DNA of 64,000 nt from Lentzea terrae (GCF_003265345.1 NZ_QFWW01000026.1:457778-521777), one strand, 5' to 3'; positions 44,824 to 53,820 are shown, numbered from the stretch's first letter. Made by a program: numbers and translations. The notes: generated from the letters alone by a model not told the origin.

Positions 44824-45435
44824 GTGTTCAACGTGCGGCTGTTCATCGAGGCCACGATCACGCTGCTGGTGATCATGGATCCGCCGGGCACCGTGCCGGT
44901 GTTCCTGGGGCTGGTCGGCCGCAAGTCGCGGGATCAGCGCAAACGGGCGGCGCGGCAGGGCGTGCTGGTGTCGTTCCTGGTGATCACGCTGTTCGCCGTC
45001 GCGGGCAACTCGATCCTGGCGTACATGCACATCGGCATCCCCGCGCTGCAGGGCGCGGGCGGGTTGCTGCTGTTGCTGATCGCGTTGGACCTGCTGACCG
45101 GCAAGGGTGCGACGCAGCACCCGGAGGTCGAGGACGTCAACATCGCGTTGGTGCCGCTGGGGACGCCGCTGCTGGCCGGACCCGGTGCCATCGCCGCGAC
45201 GATCGTGTTCGTGCGTCAGGCGGATGGTGCTTGGGGTTCATACTTCGCGCTGGCCGCGGCGATCGTGGCCGTGCACCTGGTGCTGCTGGGGACGCTGCGG
45301 TCCGCCGGCCTGCTGATCAAGGTGTTCAAGGAGAGCGGGATCCTGCTGATGGCCAAGATCGCCGGTCTGCTGCTGGCCGCGATCGCCGTGCAGCTGGTCG
45401 CGTCTTCGGTGCAGGGCTTCATCTCCGGCGCTTAG
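44824..45435 (+). CDS. MarC-family integral membrane protein
   Basis: A 203-residue protein with six predicted helices and the MarC features DPPGTVPVFLGL and PLGTPLLAGPGAI. The family was once tied to multiple antibiotic resistance but has no proven transport activity. GTG start. The stop overlaps the convergent ArsC-like gene by 4 bases. Confidence 0.9.
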   Translation: MFNVRLFIEATITLLVIMDPPGTVPVFLGLVGRKSRDQRKRAARQGVLVSFLVITLFAVAGNSILAYMHIGIPALQGAGGLLLLLIALDLLTGKGATQHPEVEDVNIALVPLGTPLLAGPGAIAATIVFVRQADGAWGSYFALAAAIVAVHLVLLGTLRSAGLLIKVFKESGILLMAKIAGLLLAAIAVQLVASSVQGFISGA

Positions 45436-45743
45436 CGCTCGATGTGCGCCTGGTCGCCGTCGATGATGATCGGGCGCTCGATCAGGCTCGGGTTCGCGAC
45501 CATGTGCGCGATCCACTTGGCGCGGTCGTGCTCCAGCAGCTTGGGATAGGCCGGTTCCTTGGTGCGCGCGATCTCCCACGGCTCCTTGCCCAGGAGCTTG
45601 AGAACGTGGTCGAGCTCTTCCTCGGTGGGGGCGTCGTCGAGGTAGCGGCGCTCGGTGTACTCGATGCCCTCGTCGTCGAGGCGTTGCTTTGCGGCGCGGC
45701 TCTTGGAGCAGCGCGGGTTGTGCCAGATCTCCATGCCCTTCAT
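45432..45743 (-). CDS. ArsC/Spx-family protein
   Basis: A 103-residue thioredoxin-fold protein. The N-terminus WHNPRCSKSRAAKQRLDDEG contains one Cys in the ArsC CxxS position (CSKS). The C-terminal IERPIIIDGDQA matches the arsenate reductase LIxRP(I)V motif. Glutaredoxin-linked arsenate reductase activity is possible, but no arsenic genes adjoin it. ATG at 45743, or 45734. Confidence 0.82.
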   Translation of the reverse strand: MKGMEIWHNPRCSKSRAAKQRLDDEGIEYTERRYLDDAPTEEELDHVLKLLGKEPWEIARTKEPAYPKLLEHDRAKWIAHMVANPSLIERPIIIDGDQAHIER

Positions 45744-45776
45744 TTTCTGTCAGGGGTCCTGAGTAACTTGGACGGG

Positions 45777-46613
45777 GTGGAACAACTCGGCTTCGACTTC
45801 GGTGTTCAGCCCCGGCGGCTGGTGCGGGTGACGCCTGCGAAGCTCGCGACGTGGACGGACTGCCCGCGCCGGTTCCGGATGACGTATCTCGACCGCCCGA
45901 CGCCACCCCGCGGCGGCGCCTGGGCGCACAACACGCTGGGTGCCGTGGTGCACAACGCCTTGAAGGCGCTGTTCGACCTGCCGCCCGACCGCCGCACGCC
46001 GGACCAGGCCGTGGCTCTGGTCAACCGGCAGTGGAAGTCCGAGGGTTTCCGCGACGTGGACCAGGCCGCCGAGTACCGGTCGCGAGCTCAAGGCTGGGTG
46101 CACGACTACGTGGCTTCGTTGGACGTGGCCTTCGAACCGCTCGGCGTCGAGCGGTGGGTGTCGTCGCCGACCGAGCGGATCGTGGCCGAGGGACGGGTCG
46201 ACCGCATCGACTACCGCGACGGCGAGCTGGTGATCGTCGACTACAAGACCGGCCGGCACGTGCTGACCTCCGACGACGCTCGGGGTTCGCAGGCCTTGGC
46301 GTTGTACGCGCTGGCGGCGCGGCGGACGTTGCGCAAGCCGTGCCGGCGGGTGGAGCTGCACCACCTGCCGTCCGGGACGGTGGCGGTGTGGGAGCACACG
46401 GAGGAGTCGCTGGCCCGGCACGTGCGGCGGGCGGAGGAGGCCGCGGACGAGATCGACCTGGCTTCGGAGACGTTGAAGGCGGGCGGGGATCAGGAGATCT
46501 TGTTCCCGCCGGTCACCGGGCGGCAGTGTCAGTGGTGCGACTTCCGGCGGAGCTGTCCTGAGGGGCGGGCGGCTGCTCCGGAGATCGAGCCGTGGTCGTT
46601 GTTGGCGCCTTGA
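45777..46613 (+). CDS. RecB-family PD-(D/E)XK nuclease
   Basis: A 278-residue nuclease-domain protein. The catalytic motif is GRVDRIDYRDGELVIVDYKTG-type (Asp in RVDRID, Asp and Lys in VDYKTG). Four cysteines, one near residue 27 (TDCPRRF) and three at the end (CQWCDFRRSC), would hold a 4Fe-4S cluster as in AddB/Cas4. It is a stand-alone nuclease without helicase domain. GTG at 45777. Downstream tandem repeats begin inside its last codons. Confidence 0.87.
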   Translation: MEQLGFDFGVQPRRLVRVTPAKLATWTDCPRRFRMTYLDRPTPPRGGAWAHNTLGAVVHNALKALFDLPPDRRTPDQAVALVNRQWKSEGFRDVDQAAEYRSRAQGWVHDYVASLDVAFEPLGVERWVSSPTERIVAEGRVDRIDYRDGELVIVDYKTGRHVLTSDDARGSQALALYALAARRTLRKPCRRVELHHLPSGTVAVWEHTEESLARHVRRAEEAADEIDLASETLKAGGDQEILFPPVTGRQCQWCDFRRSCPEGRAAAPEIEPWSLLAP

Positions 46614-46740
46614 GGTTGGGGCTGGTCGGGGTAGTGGCGTCGACTGGGTCGAGCTGTGGTCGCCGTTGGCATCTTGAGGTTGGAGCCGGTCGTGGCATCG
46701 GCTCCGGCTGGGTCGAGCTGTTGGCGTCTTTAGCCGGGTC
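46584..46740 (+). repeat. degenerate tandem repeat, 64-bp period
   Basis: Units begin at 46584, 46648 and 46712 (ATCGAG, GTCGAG, GTCGAG), spaced exactly 64 bases. Units 1 and 2 are similar along their length (for example GTGGTCG and CTTGAGGTTGG in both); unit 3 is partial. Unit 1 contains the last codons of the RecB-type gene, so the repeat looks like duplicated gene end. The rest of the gap to 46895 shows nothing else. Confidence 0.7.
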
Positions 46741-46895
46741 TTGGCGCAGGGCCCTGGCTGCCACTCGCGCCGAGCTGTGGGTCGTTGCCAGAACCTGAAG
46801 CACGACCTCGACACACCAGGCCTGGCTGCCAACCGGCGATTTGCGGCCCCTGACCCTCGACGCACCGGCAGCCGCGGCCCCGTAGGGTGGCTGGG

Positions 46896-47198
46896 GTGGA
46901 CGTGGAAGTAGCAAAGCGGCCGTCGCGGACCTACGGAATCCTGCGCGCCGTGAGCGGTGTGCTCGCGGTGGGTCTGGTGCTGCTCGCACTGGGGAACATC
47001 GGCGTCCAGTTCTACGCGAACTCCCGCGACCTGCCTGGGCCTGGCACGTTGTCGGTCACCGCGCACGTGGTGGCGGCTGTGCTCGCCATCGCCGGCCAGA
47101 TCGTGGCCGACCGGTACGCGGACTGGAAGGCGCCGGTCGCGTCGCTCGGGGTGCTCGTCATCGCCGGGGCGACGCTGTGGACCTTCTGGTGGGCCTAG
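46896..47198 (+). CDS. small three-helix membrane protein
   Basis: A 100-residue protein with three hydrophobic segments (about 17-37, 50-68, 76-96) and short loops. GTG at 46896 with AGGGTGG upstream is preferred to GTG 46887. It is convergent with the LuxR-type gene, overlapping by 4 bases. Family not recognised. Confidence 0.7.
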   Translation: MDVEVAKRPSRTYGILRAVSGVLAVGLVLLALGNIGVQFYANSRDLPGPGTLSVTAHVVAAVLAIAGQIVADRYADWKAPVASLGVLVIAGATLWTFWWA

Positions 47199-47839
47199 GC
47201 GGAGGCGGCGTCGCTGCGGATCAGGCCGTTGCGCAGTGCCGCCATCAGGGCCTGGGCGCGGTTCGAGGCGCCGAGCTTGTCGTAGAGGCGTGACACGTAG
47301 GTCTTGGCGGTCGAGGGCGACACGTACAGGGTGCGGGCGATCGCCGGGATCGACACGCCGTCCTGCAGCAGCATCAGCACCTCGCGCTCGCGGGGCGACA
47401 GGGCCAGCCGGGCGGCGGTGGACTGGCGCCGGGCCATGGCCGTGGCCAGGCCTGCCGCGGTGAACGACGAGGCCGCCACGGCCGCGTGCCGGATGGCGCA
47501 CAGGATTTCTTCCATCGGGGCGCTCTTGCCGACGAAGGCGGAGGCTCCGGTCTCCAGGGCGCGGAACAGGACGTCGTCCTCGCCCTGCGACGTCAGGACG
47601 ACGATGCCGAGTGCCGGGTAGTGGTCACGCAGTTCGCGGGCCAGGCGCAGGCCGTCGGCGTCGGGCAGGCCGACGGCCACGGTGACGACGTCCGGTGCCA
47701 GGGACGCGATGAGACCGGAGGCCTCGGCCGCCGTGCTCGCCTCCGCGACGACCTCCAGGTCGGAATGCGCGGCGGCGAGCGTCGTCAGGCCGAACCGGGT
47801 GAGCGTGTGTCCGTCGACGACGACAACTCTGATCGCCAT
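47195..47839 (-). CDS. NarL/LuxR-type regulator with atypical receiver domain
   Basis: A 214-residue regulator. The receiver domain keeps one acidic residue (Asp9), the Thr/Ser switch (VLTS) and Lys105. The phospho-acceptor Asp is replaced by Ala55 (DVVTVAVGLPDADG). The LuxR HTH is at about 148-205 (SPREREVLMLLQ; STAKTYVSRLYDKLG). It should act without phosphorylation, through expression level, ligand or partner. ATG at 47839 has a GAGAGG site; a 16-base palindrome overlaps its leader. It adjoins the tad genes in the same direction but is beyond their terminator. Confidence 0.87.
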   Translation of the reverse strand: MAIRVVVVDGHTLTRFGLTTLAAAHSDLEVVAEASTAAEASGLIASLAPDVVTVAVGLPDADGLRLARELRDHYPALGIVVLTSQGEDDVLFRALETGASAFVGKSAPMEEILCAIRHAAVAASSFTAAGLATAMARRQSTAARLALSPREREVLMLLQDGVSIPAIARTLYVSPSTAKTYVSRLYDKLGASNRAQALMAALRNGLIRSDAASA

Positions 47840-47852
47840 GGGCTGACCTCTC

Positions 47853-47868
47853 GGTTGAAGGTTCAACC
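47853..47868. promoter_or_regulatory. palindrome in front of the LuxR-type gene
   Basis: GGTTGAA-GG-TTCAACC is a perfect dyad ending 14 bases from the ATG. LuxR/NarL proteins bind such sites as dimers, so autoregulation is likely. It could also form an RNA hairpin near the ribosome site. Confidence 0.5.
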
Positions 47869-47986
47869 CGCATGTCGTTTCGGTAGTCGCCGATAGTTAC
47901 ACCGAACGGCCCAATAGAGCACTTGGTCCCGCCCGGCCAGGGACCCCCGTGCAAACCTGTAACGCCCTGCTCGACCAGAACGAAAT

Positions 47987-48019
47987 GCACGTCCGATCCG
48001 CCAGCAGGATCGGACGTGC
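47987..48019 (-). terminator. terminator of the tad operon
   Basis: A perfect 13-base stem (47987-47999 against 48007-48019) with a 7-base loop lies 20 bases after the tadC stop. On the minus strand it is followed by ATTTCGTTCT, a weak U-rich tail. Confidence 0.75.
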
Positions 48020-48039
48020 TCTTCGGCTGAAACAGCGGG

Positions 48040-48927
48040 TCACAGGGACGAGAACACCTTCATGATGCTGATCGCGCCCGGACCGATGATCACCACGAAC
48101 ATCGCGGGGAACAGGCAGAAGATCAGCGGGAAGAGGATCTTCACCGGCACCTTGTGGGCTTGTTCTTCGGCACGCTGGCGCCGGCGCTGGCGCATCTCGC
48201 GGGCCTGTTCCCGGAGCACCTGGGCGATGGGCACGCCCAGTTCGCCCGCCTGGGCCAGCGCCGACACGAAGGCGCGGAGCTCCGGCACGGTGGTGCGGTC
48301 GGTCAGTGCGCGCAATGCCTGGTTGCGCGACTTGCCGATCTGCATCTCCTGCAGCACGCGGGCGCATTCCTGGGCCAGCGGACCGCGGGTGTTGCGGGCC
48401 ACCTGGGCCAGGGCCGCGTCGAAGCCGAGGCCCGACTCCACACACACGGTCAGCATGTCGAGTGCGTCCGGCAGGGCTTTCCGGATCGACGTCTGACGCT
48501 TCTGGCCGGCGTTGTAGAGCAGAAGGTCCGGCAGGAAGAAGCCGACGACCGCGCCCACGGCCAGACACAGCACCAGCCAGCCTACCGAGCGGAACCCGAG
48601 CAGCGCGCCCAGCCCGGCCCCCAGGAGCAACCCGAGACCCTTCGCGGCCAGTATGCGGTCTGGTGTCCAGGCCGGTGGGTTGCCTGCCAGGTCGAGCTTG
48701 CGTTGCAACGTCGCGCCCACGCCCGCGGGTGAGAGCCGCGCGGCGATCTGGCGCAGCCAGCCCGGCGATGAGTGAGCGGTCTCCGCCGTGGCCGGCGGAG
48801 CCGCCGAGTACGACGACTCGATCAGGGCCAACGACCCCGCCGCGGTGGCGGGCCGCCCGGAGACCAGTGCGAACACGCCCAGCCCAAGGGCCAGCGCAAG
48901 GCAGCCGAGTGCGGCGAACAGCACCAT
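48040..48927 (-). CDS. tadC: Tad pilus inner-membrane platform protein TadC
   Basis: A 295-residue type II secretion F-domain protein. Helices near residues 1-20, 95-135 and at the C-terminus flank the cytosolic F domain (RKALPDALDMLTVCVESGLG; GELGVPIAQVLREQAREMR). It forms the platform with TadB for pilus assembly powered by TadA. One base separates it from the VWA-TadB gene. Confidence 0.9.
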   Translation of the reverse strand: MVLFAALGCLALALGLGVFALVSGRPATAAGSLALIESSYSAAPPATAETAHSSPGWLRQIAARLSPAGVGATLQRKLDLAGNPPAWTPDRILAAKGLGLLLGAGLGALLGFRSVGWLVLCLAVGAVVGFFLPDLLLYNAGQKRQTSIRKALPDALDMLTVCVESGLGFDAALAQVARNTRGPLAQECARVLQEMQIGKSRNQALRALTDRTTVPELRAFVSALAQAGELGVPIAQVLREQAREMRQRRRQRAEEQAHKVPVKILFPLIFCLFPAMFVVIIGPGAISIMKVFSSL

Positions 48928-48928
48928 G

Positions 48929-50551
48929 TCACACCTCCACGCGCACGAGCTTGCGCATCCACAGAGAGCCGAGCACGAGCAGCAGAGTGCCGACCACGAG
49001 CATCACGATGCCGGTCAGCGTTGTGTACAGCGGGCGCATGTAGTCGCCGCGCGCCCAGAACAGGAACAGGGCGATAGCGATCGGCAGGCCGATCAGGACG
49101 TACGCGGACAGCCGGCCCTCGGCCGACAAGGTGCGCACCTGGCGGCGGGTCTGCGCGCGCTCGCGCATGGTGGTGACGGTGGTCATGAGCACCTCGGCGA
49201 GGTTGCCGCCCACCTGGCGCTGGATTCGGATCGCCATCACCACCCAGGCCAGGTCGTCGCAGCGCATTCGGTGGGCCACTCGCTCCAGGGCGTCTTCCAG
49301 CTCGGCGCCGATGCGGGTCGCGGCGAGCGCACGGGAGAACTCGCCCGCCGTGGGCTGGGTGCCGTCGCGGACCACGGCGTCGATCGCCTGGGCCAGCGAG
49401 AAACCCGAACGCAGCGAGCTCGCGATCAGCTGCAGGACGTCTGGGAGCTGGTCGGCGAATGCCGCGCGGCGCTTGGTGGTGCGCACTCGGACGATCAGCC
49501 AGGTGAGGAACCAGCCGGCGGCCACGCCCAGCGGGATGCCCAGCCACCAGGTGGTCATCAGGGTGAACAGCGCGGCCAACCCGGCGGAGGCGCAGACCCG
49601 CAGCAGGGTCCACTCCGCCGCGGTGGCCTTCATGCCGGCAAGCTCGAGGCGGTCCGCGATGCGGTTGGACTGGTCGGCACCGATCACCCGTGCGGTCCAC
49701 ACGACGGCGGTCTGCGCGGCCTGGCTTTCCTGTTCCGGCTCACCGGGTCGCTGGGGGCCGTAGTGGTCGAGATGCTGCTCCAGCTTGCGGACCGCCGCCG
49801 AACGGCGCGGGGTCAGCAGCAGAAGCACTACGACAAACAGCACCAGGAACGTGCCGGCGATCAGCCCGCCGACCTGCCAGTTGAACCCCGGCACCGGAGC
49901 GGCGACGGGTGGGGGTGCAGGTGCGGGCGTCGCAACGGGTTCTGGCGCGGCGACCGTGGTGCTGACGACGGGGGAGGGTACGGCGAGTGCGGCGAAGGCG
50001 GCGGCGAGGGCGGCGGCGTCGGAGGCGGTCAGCAGCCGGCCACCACCGGCGGCGGCGATGCGGCGCAGAGACTCGTCGCTGTACTGGAAGCCGATGACAT
50101 CGGTCGGCACTCCGCTGCCGGACAGCGCGCCCACCGTACTGTCCACTGTGGACCTACTGGCGGTGTCCTCGCCGTCCGAGACGATGACCATCCGTCGCTC
50201 GGAGATGCCCCGCAGGGCCGACAGGCCGACCGGGACGGCGTCGAACAACGACGTGTCGCCCTTGGCCTGCACCGTGTTCAGCGCGCCGAGCAACGCGGAG
50301 CGGTCGGCGGTCGGTGCCATCACCAGGGAGGGCTGGGTGGAAAAGGTGACCAGGCCGACCTGGACGTCCGGCGGCAGGCTGCCCACGTAGGTGGCGATCG
50401 CCTGCCGCGCGACGACGATGCGGTCCGGTGCCATCGAGCCGCTGGTGTCGAGCACCACTACCACGCCACGAGATGGTGCGGCAAACGCGGCGACGCTGGA
50501 TACCAGCGTCAGCAGAGCGCCGATCAGGAAGCCGACGAGCACGCGGATCAT
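48929..50551 (-). CDS. fusion of von Willebrand A domain with TadB platform protein
   Basis: A 540-residue protein of two parts. Residues 1-25 are a signal-like helix. Residues 28-195 are a VWA domain with a full MIDAS (DTSGS at 35-39, Thr in KGDTSLFD, Asp in VSDGED). A Pro/Ala/Val linker (195-222) leads to a membrane helix (about 225-245). The TadB F domain follows (LPDVLQLIASSLRSGFSLAQA; GGNLAEVLMTTVTTMRER), with further helices. TadB is usually about 300 residues without VWA. The VWA part would lie outside and could bind pilin, wall or partners. It overlaps tadA by 4 bases. Confidence 0.88.
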   Translation of the reverse strand: MIRVLVGFLIGALLTLVSSVAAFAAPSRGVVVVLDTSGSMAPDRIVVARQAIATYVGSLPPDVQVGLVTFSTQPSLVMAPTADRSALLGALNTVQAKGDTSLFDAVPVGLSALRGISERRMVIVSDGEDTASRSTVDSTVGALSGSGVPTDVIGFQYSDESLRRIAAAGGGRLLTASDAAALAAAFAALAVPSPVVSTTVAAPEPVATPAPAPPPVAAPVPGFNWQVGGLIAGTFLVLFVVVLLLLTPRRSAAVRKLEQHLDHYGPQRPGEPEQESQAAQTAVVWTARVIGADQSNRIADRLELAGMKATAAEWTLLRVCASAGLAALFTLMTTWWLGIPLGVAAGWFLTWLIVRVRTTKRRAAFADQLPDVLQLIASSLRSGFSLAQAIDAVVRDGTQPTAGEFSRALAATRIGAELEDALERVAHRMRCDDLAWVVMAIRIQRQVGGNLAEVLMTTVTTMRERAQTRRQVRTLSAEGRLSAYVLIGLPIAIALFLFWARGDYMRPLYTTLTGIVMLVVGTLLLVLGSLWMRKLVRVEV

Positions 50552-51900
50552 CGCGGTCCTCCTGCGAAGAGATGCGGCGGCACGTCGATGCCGCGGTCCT
50601 TCAGGCGTTCCAGGAAGTGCGGCCGCAGCCCGGTCGACTGCAATGAACCGCGGTAGATCCCGCGCTCGTCGACGCCGGCGTGGAAGTCGAACAGGAACAG
50701 GTCCTGCAGCGTCACGATCTCGCTCTCCATGCCGATCACCTCGGTGATGTGGGTGATCCGCCGCGTGCCGTCCTTCAACCGCGACTGGTGCACGATCACG
50801 TCGATCGCCGACGCCATCTGCTCCCGGATCGCTCGCGCCGGCAGGTCCACGCCCGCCATCAGCACCATGGTTTCCAAGCGGGACAACGAGTCGCGCGGCG
50901 AGTTCGAGTGCACGGTCGTGATCGAGCCGTCGTGACCGGTGTTCATCGCCTGCAGCATGTCCAGCGCGGCACCGTCGCGAACCTCGCCGACGATGATCCG
51001 GTCGGGCCGCATGCGCAGTGCGTTGCGCACGAGGTCCCGCACCGCGATCTCACCGCGTGACTCCACGTTCGGCGGCCGGGCTTCCAGGCGTAGCACGTGG
51101 TCCTGGCGCAGCTGGAGCTCGGCGGCGTCCTCAATGGTGACGATGCGCTCGTCGGGCGGCACGAACGACGACAGCACGTTCAACGACGTCGTCTTGCCCG
51201 AGCCGGTGCCGCCACCGATCAGGACGTTCATCCGCCCGTGCACGCACGCTTGCAGCAGGTACGCGGTGGCGGGCGTCAGCGTGCCGAAGTTGACCAGGTC
51301 GTCGACAGTGAACGGGTCGGTGGCGAACTTGCGGATCGTCAGCACCGAGCCGTCCAACGCGATCGGCGGCACGACGGCGTTGACGCGGCTGCCGTCGGGC
51401 AGACGGGCGTCGACCATCGGCGAGGCCTCGTCGACGCGCCTACCGACCTTGGCGACGATCTTGTCGATCGTGCGGCGCAGGTGCGACTCGTCCGCGAACG
51501 CCACGGGCACCGGCTCCAGGCGCCCTGCGCGTTCGACGTAGACCTGGTCGTGGCCGTTGACCATGATCTCGGAGATGCCTGGGTCCCGCAGGTAGGGCTC
51601 CAGCGGGCCATGCCCGAGGATCTCGTCCAGGACCTCCAGGGCGATGCGGGCGCGGTCGGCGTTGGTCAGCGGCGTCTCGTCGCGTTCCAGCACGGACTGC
51701 AACGTCTGGCGCACGCGGGTTTCCAGCTCGCGCTGGTCGAGGTGCGCGTCGTAGAGCTTGGGGCCCAACACCTCCAGCAGGCCCGCGTGCACGCTACGTT
51801 TCACCTCGGCGAACGGGTCCGCCGTGCGGGCCTGCCTGCGCAGCTGCGGGGTCGGCGAGCCGGACTCCCGTTGCGCGGCGATGCGGTTGGCCAGGCTCAT
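50548..51900 (-). CDS. tadA: Tad pilus assembly ATPase TadA (CpaF)
   Basis: A 450-residue secretion ATPase. The N-terminal helical domain (to about 140) precedes the RecA-like core with Walker A GGGTGSGKTT, the Asp box, Walker B-type GEVRDGAALDML and the His box TTVHSNSPRDSLSRLE. ATG at 51900 overlaps the tadZ stop and has a GAGGTGG site. It drives pilin assembly and retraction. Confidence 0.94.
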   Translation of the reverse strand: MSLANRIAAQRESGSPTPQLRRQARTADPFAEVKRSVHAGLLEVLGPKLYDAHLDQRELETRVRQTLQSVLERDETPLTNADRARIALEVLDEILGHGPLEPYLRDPGISEIMVNGHDQVYVERAGRLEPVPVAFADESHLRRTIDKIVAKVGRRVDEASPMVDARLPDGSRVNAVVPPIALDGSVLTIRKFATDPFTVDDLVNFGTLTPATAYLLQACVHGRMNVLIGGGTGSGKTTSLNVLSSFVPPDERIVTIEDAAELQLRQDHVLRLEARPPNVESRGEIAVRDLVRNALRMRPDRIIVGEVRDGAALDMLQAMNTGHDGSITTVHSNSPRDSLSRLETMVLMAGVDLPARAIREQMASAIDVIVHQSRLKDGTRRITHITEVIGMESEIVTLQDLFLFDFHAGVDERGIYRGSLQSTGLRPHFLERLKDRGIDVPPHLFAGGPR

Positions 51901-53048
51901 CGGAACCACCTCTTTGACTTGGCCGCGACGACGGCGGGCTCGGCGAGCACGTGCTCGCGGGCGAACCGCGTGATCGCCTCGGTCACCGGGTGCTTCGGCA
52001 GGTCCAGGACGATCGGGTTGCCCTTGTTGACCGAGATCGGCACGTCCCGGCTGGACGGCACGTGCGCGCGGATGTCGCTGCGCACAACGCGATCGATGTC
52101 GTCCATCGTCAGGCCGACCTTCGCGTCGGATCGGTTCAGCACGACCGACCGGATGTCGTGTGCGTAGGACAGCAGATCGAGCATGTCCAGCGTCACGCGC
52201 AGGTTCTTCAACGCGGGCACGTCCGGCGTGGTCAGCAGGACGTGGTGGTGCGAGGCGTCCATCGCCGCCAGCACGTGCTCGGTGAAAGCGGACGGCGTGT
52301 CGACGACGACGAAGTCGAACATCGTCGGCAGCACCTCGAGCAGCTCGCTCACAAGCGCTGCCGGAATCCGTTCCGCGTCACCGGGTTCCACCGGCGCGAG
52401 CAGGGCGCTCAGCCCCGGCCGGCACGCGGTGAGCAACGACGAGGCGCCAGCGACGTCGACGTGGCCGAGCATCCCGAGCCCGTGCATGATCGTGCGGACC
52501 GGCTCGGCCCGCAGGCAGATCCCGACGTCGCCGAACGCGAGATCGAGGTCGACCAGGCACACCGACCGTTGGCCACCGGCTGCGAGCACCGCGGCGAGGT
52601 TCACCGCGACGGTCGTCTTGCCGCACCCGCCCTTCGCCGCGAACACGGTGACGACCTGGCCCTGCCGGTCGTCCTGCCGCGGCTCCGGCACGCCGCTCAC
52701 CTGCGAGGACAACGCCCTGGACCGGGCACAGGCGTCCACCAGCGAGGCGAGGTCGTCCCGCGCGACGACCTCCCGCACACCGGCGCGCAGCGCCCTCGTC
52801 AGCACCGCGATGTCGAGCACGTCGCGAACCAGCACGACGCCGACGGCGGGGCGTTCGACCCGCAGGGCCGCGGTGAACGCGAGCGCGTGGTCCAGGTCGA
52901 TCGCCGAGCCGATGACGACCAGGATTTCGGTGGGGTCGGAGGCGAGCAACCGGCTGGTGTCGTCCAGCGTCTCCGCGGCGCGAACCTCGTCACCGAGCGC
53001 GGGGGAGAGCTGTCCGGCCCTGGCGGCCGGCTCACAAAGGATCGTCAT
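51897..53048 (-). CDS. tadZ: Tad localisation ATPase TadZ/CpaE
   Basis: A 383-residue protein. An atypical receiver-like domain (about 1-120) precedes a MinD/ParA ATPase with deviant Walker A AAKGGCGKTT and the VDLDLAFGDVG motif. TadZ positions the pilus machine in the cell. The overlap with tadA is 4 bases; cpaB is 8 bases upstream. Confidence 0.92.
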   Translation of the reverse strand: MTILCEPAARAGQLSPALGDEVRAAETLDDTSRLLASDPTEILVVIGSAIDLDHALAFTAALRVERPAVGVVLVRDVLDIAVLTRALRAGVREVVARDDLASLVDACARSRALSSQVSGVPEPRQDDRQGQVVTVFAAKGGCGKTTVAVNLAAVLAAGGQRSVCLVDLDLAFGDVGICLRAEPVRTIMHGLGMLGHVDVAGASSLLTACRPGLSALLAPVEPGDAERIPAALVSELLEVLPTMFDFVVVDTPSAFTEHVLAAMDASHHHVLLTTPDVPALKNLRVTLDMLDLLSYAHDIRSVVLNRSDAKVGLTMDDIDRVVRSDIRAHVPSSRDVPISVNKGNPIVLDLPKHPVTEAITRFAREHVLAEPAVVAAKSKRWFR

Positions 53049-53056
53049 GGCACGCC

Positions 53057-53806
53057 TCAGTTTCCGAACAGGGAGCGGTTGTCGACGCCGTTGCCGGGTG
53101 CGACCTCGGACTTGCCGCCGAGCAGCGCGAAGTAGAGCGTTCCGGTCTGCTGGCCGTGGATGAGCTTCTCCGCGTCCGCCTGCTTCACCGCGACGGTGAC
53201 GATGGCCTTGCCGACGTCGCCGCTCTCCGAGGCCTGCTTCTCGTCGACGACCGAGAGGACCTCGAGGCCGGTCAGCAACAGGCGGGTGGACTGGTTGCGC
53301 TCGTACTGCTTGGACAGGCCGTCGCCGGACGGGGTGTTCCCCTTGCCCTCCAGGATGGTGAACGTGTCGAAGACCGCGACCTTCGAGCCCTTCTGGATGA
53401 GGCCACCGGCCCGTTGCCAGGCCTCGGTCGGCACGGTCACCGCGATCATCCCGTCAGGAATCGAGATGCCCTTGGCCAGCGAGGCCGCCTCGGTGAACAG
53501 CGGCTTGGTGAGCAGCTGACCCGCGGCGATCTCCGACGACGTCACCAGACCGGCCACCGTCGTGTCCACGGAGGACAGGGTGTTCGCCGGCACGCTGCTC
53601 TTGGGCATCTGCTGCTGTTCCACGAGGTCTGCCAGCGAGTCACCGGACGTGCCGGCGGGGATGCGGTCCTTCGCGACGAGCACGGCGACGGCCTGCTGGC
53701 CGGCGATGGCCCGCGAGTCGGCGCTGCGGACGTAGAGGAACACCCCGGCGCTGCCGCAGACGGCCAGCAACACCGCCAGGATGATGATGAAAGCGCGGTT
53801 CTTCAT
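53057..53806 (-). CDS. cpaB: Flp pilus assembly protein CpaB (RcpC)
   Basis: A 249-residue protein with an N-terminal membrane helix (about 5-26) and a SAF/beta-clip domain (AVAVLVAKDRIPAGT; KGISIPDGMIAVTVPTEAWQRAGGLI) typical of CpaB/RcpC. In Gram-negatives it works with the secretin; here, with no outer-membrane secretin, it probably aids passage through the wall. ATG 53806 has an AGGAG site. Confidence 0.9.
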   Translation of the reverse strand: MKNRAFIIILAVLLAVCGSAGVFLYVRSADSRAIAGQQAVAVLVAKDRIPAGTSGDSLADLVEQQQMPKSSVPANTLSSVDTTVAGLVTSSEIAAGQLLTKPLFTEAASLAKGISIPDGMIAVTVPTEAWQRAGGLIQKGSKVAVFDTFTILEGKGNTPSGDGLSKQYERNQSTRLLLTGLEVLSVVDEKQASESGDVGKAIVTVAVKQADAEKLIHGQQTGTLYFALLGGKSEVAPGNGVDNRSLFGN

Positions 53807-53820
53807 GACAACTCCTGGTT

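Noticed and set aside
44703..45776. Open frame running upstream of the RecB-type gene through the PHP and MarC genes
   Set aside because: That part is out of frame with two well-supported genes; the nuclease start at 45777 fits the family.
46592..46798. Short open frame after the nuclease gene
   Set aside because: It lies in the degenerate tandem repeat and has no ribosome site or protein character.
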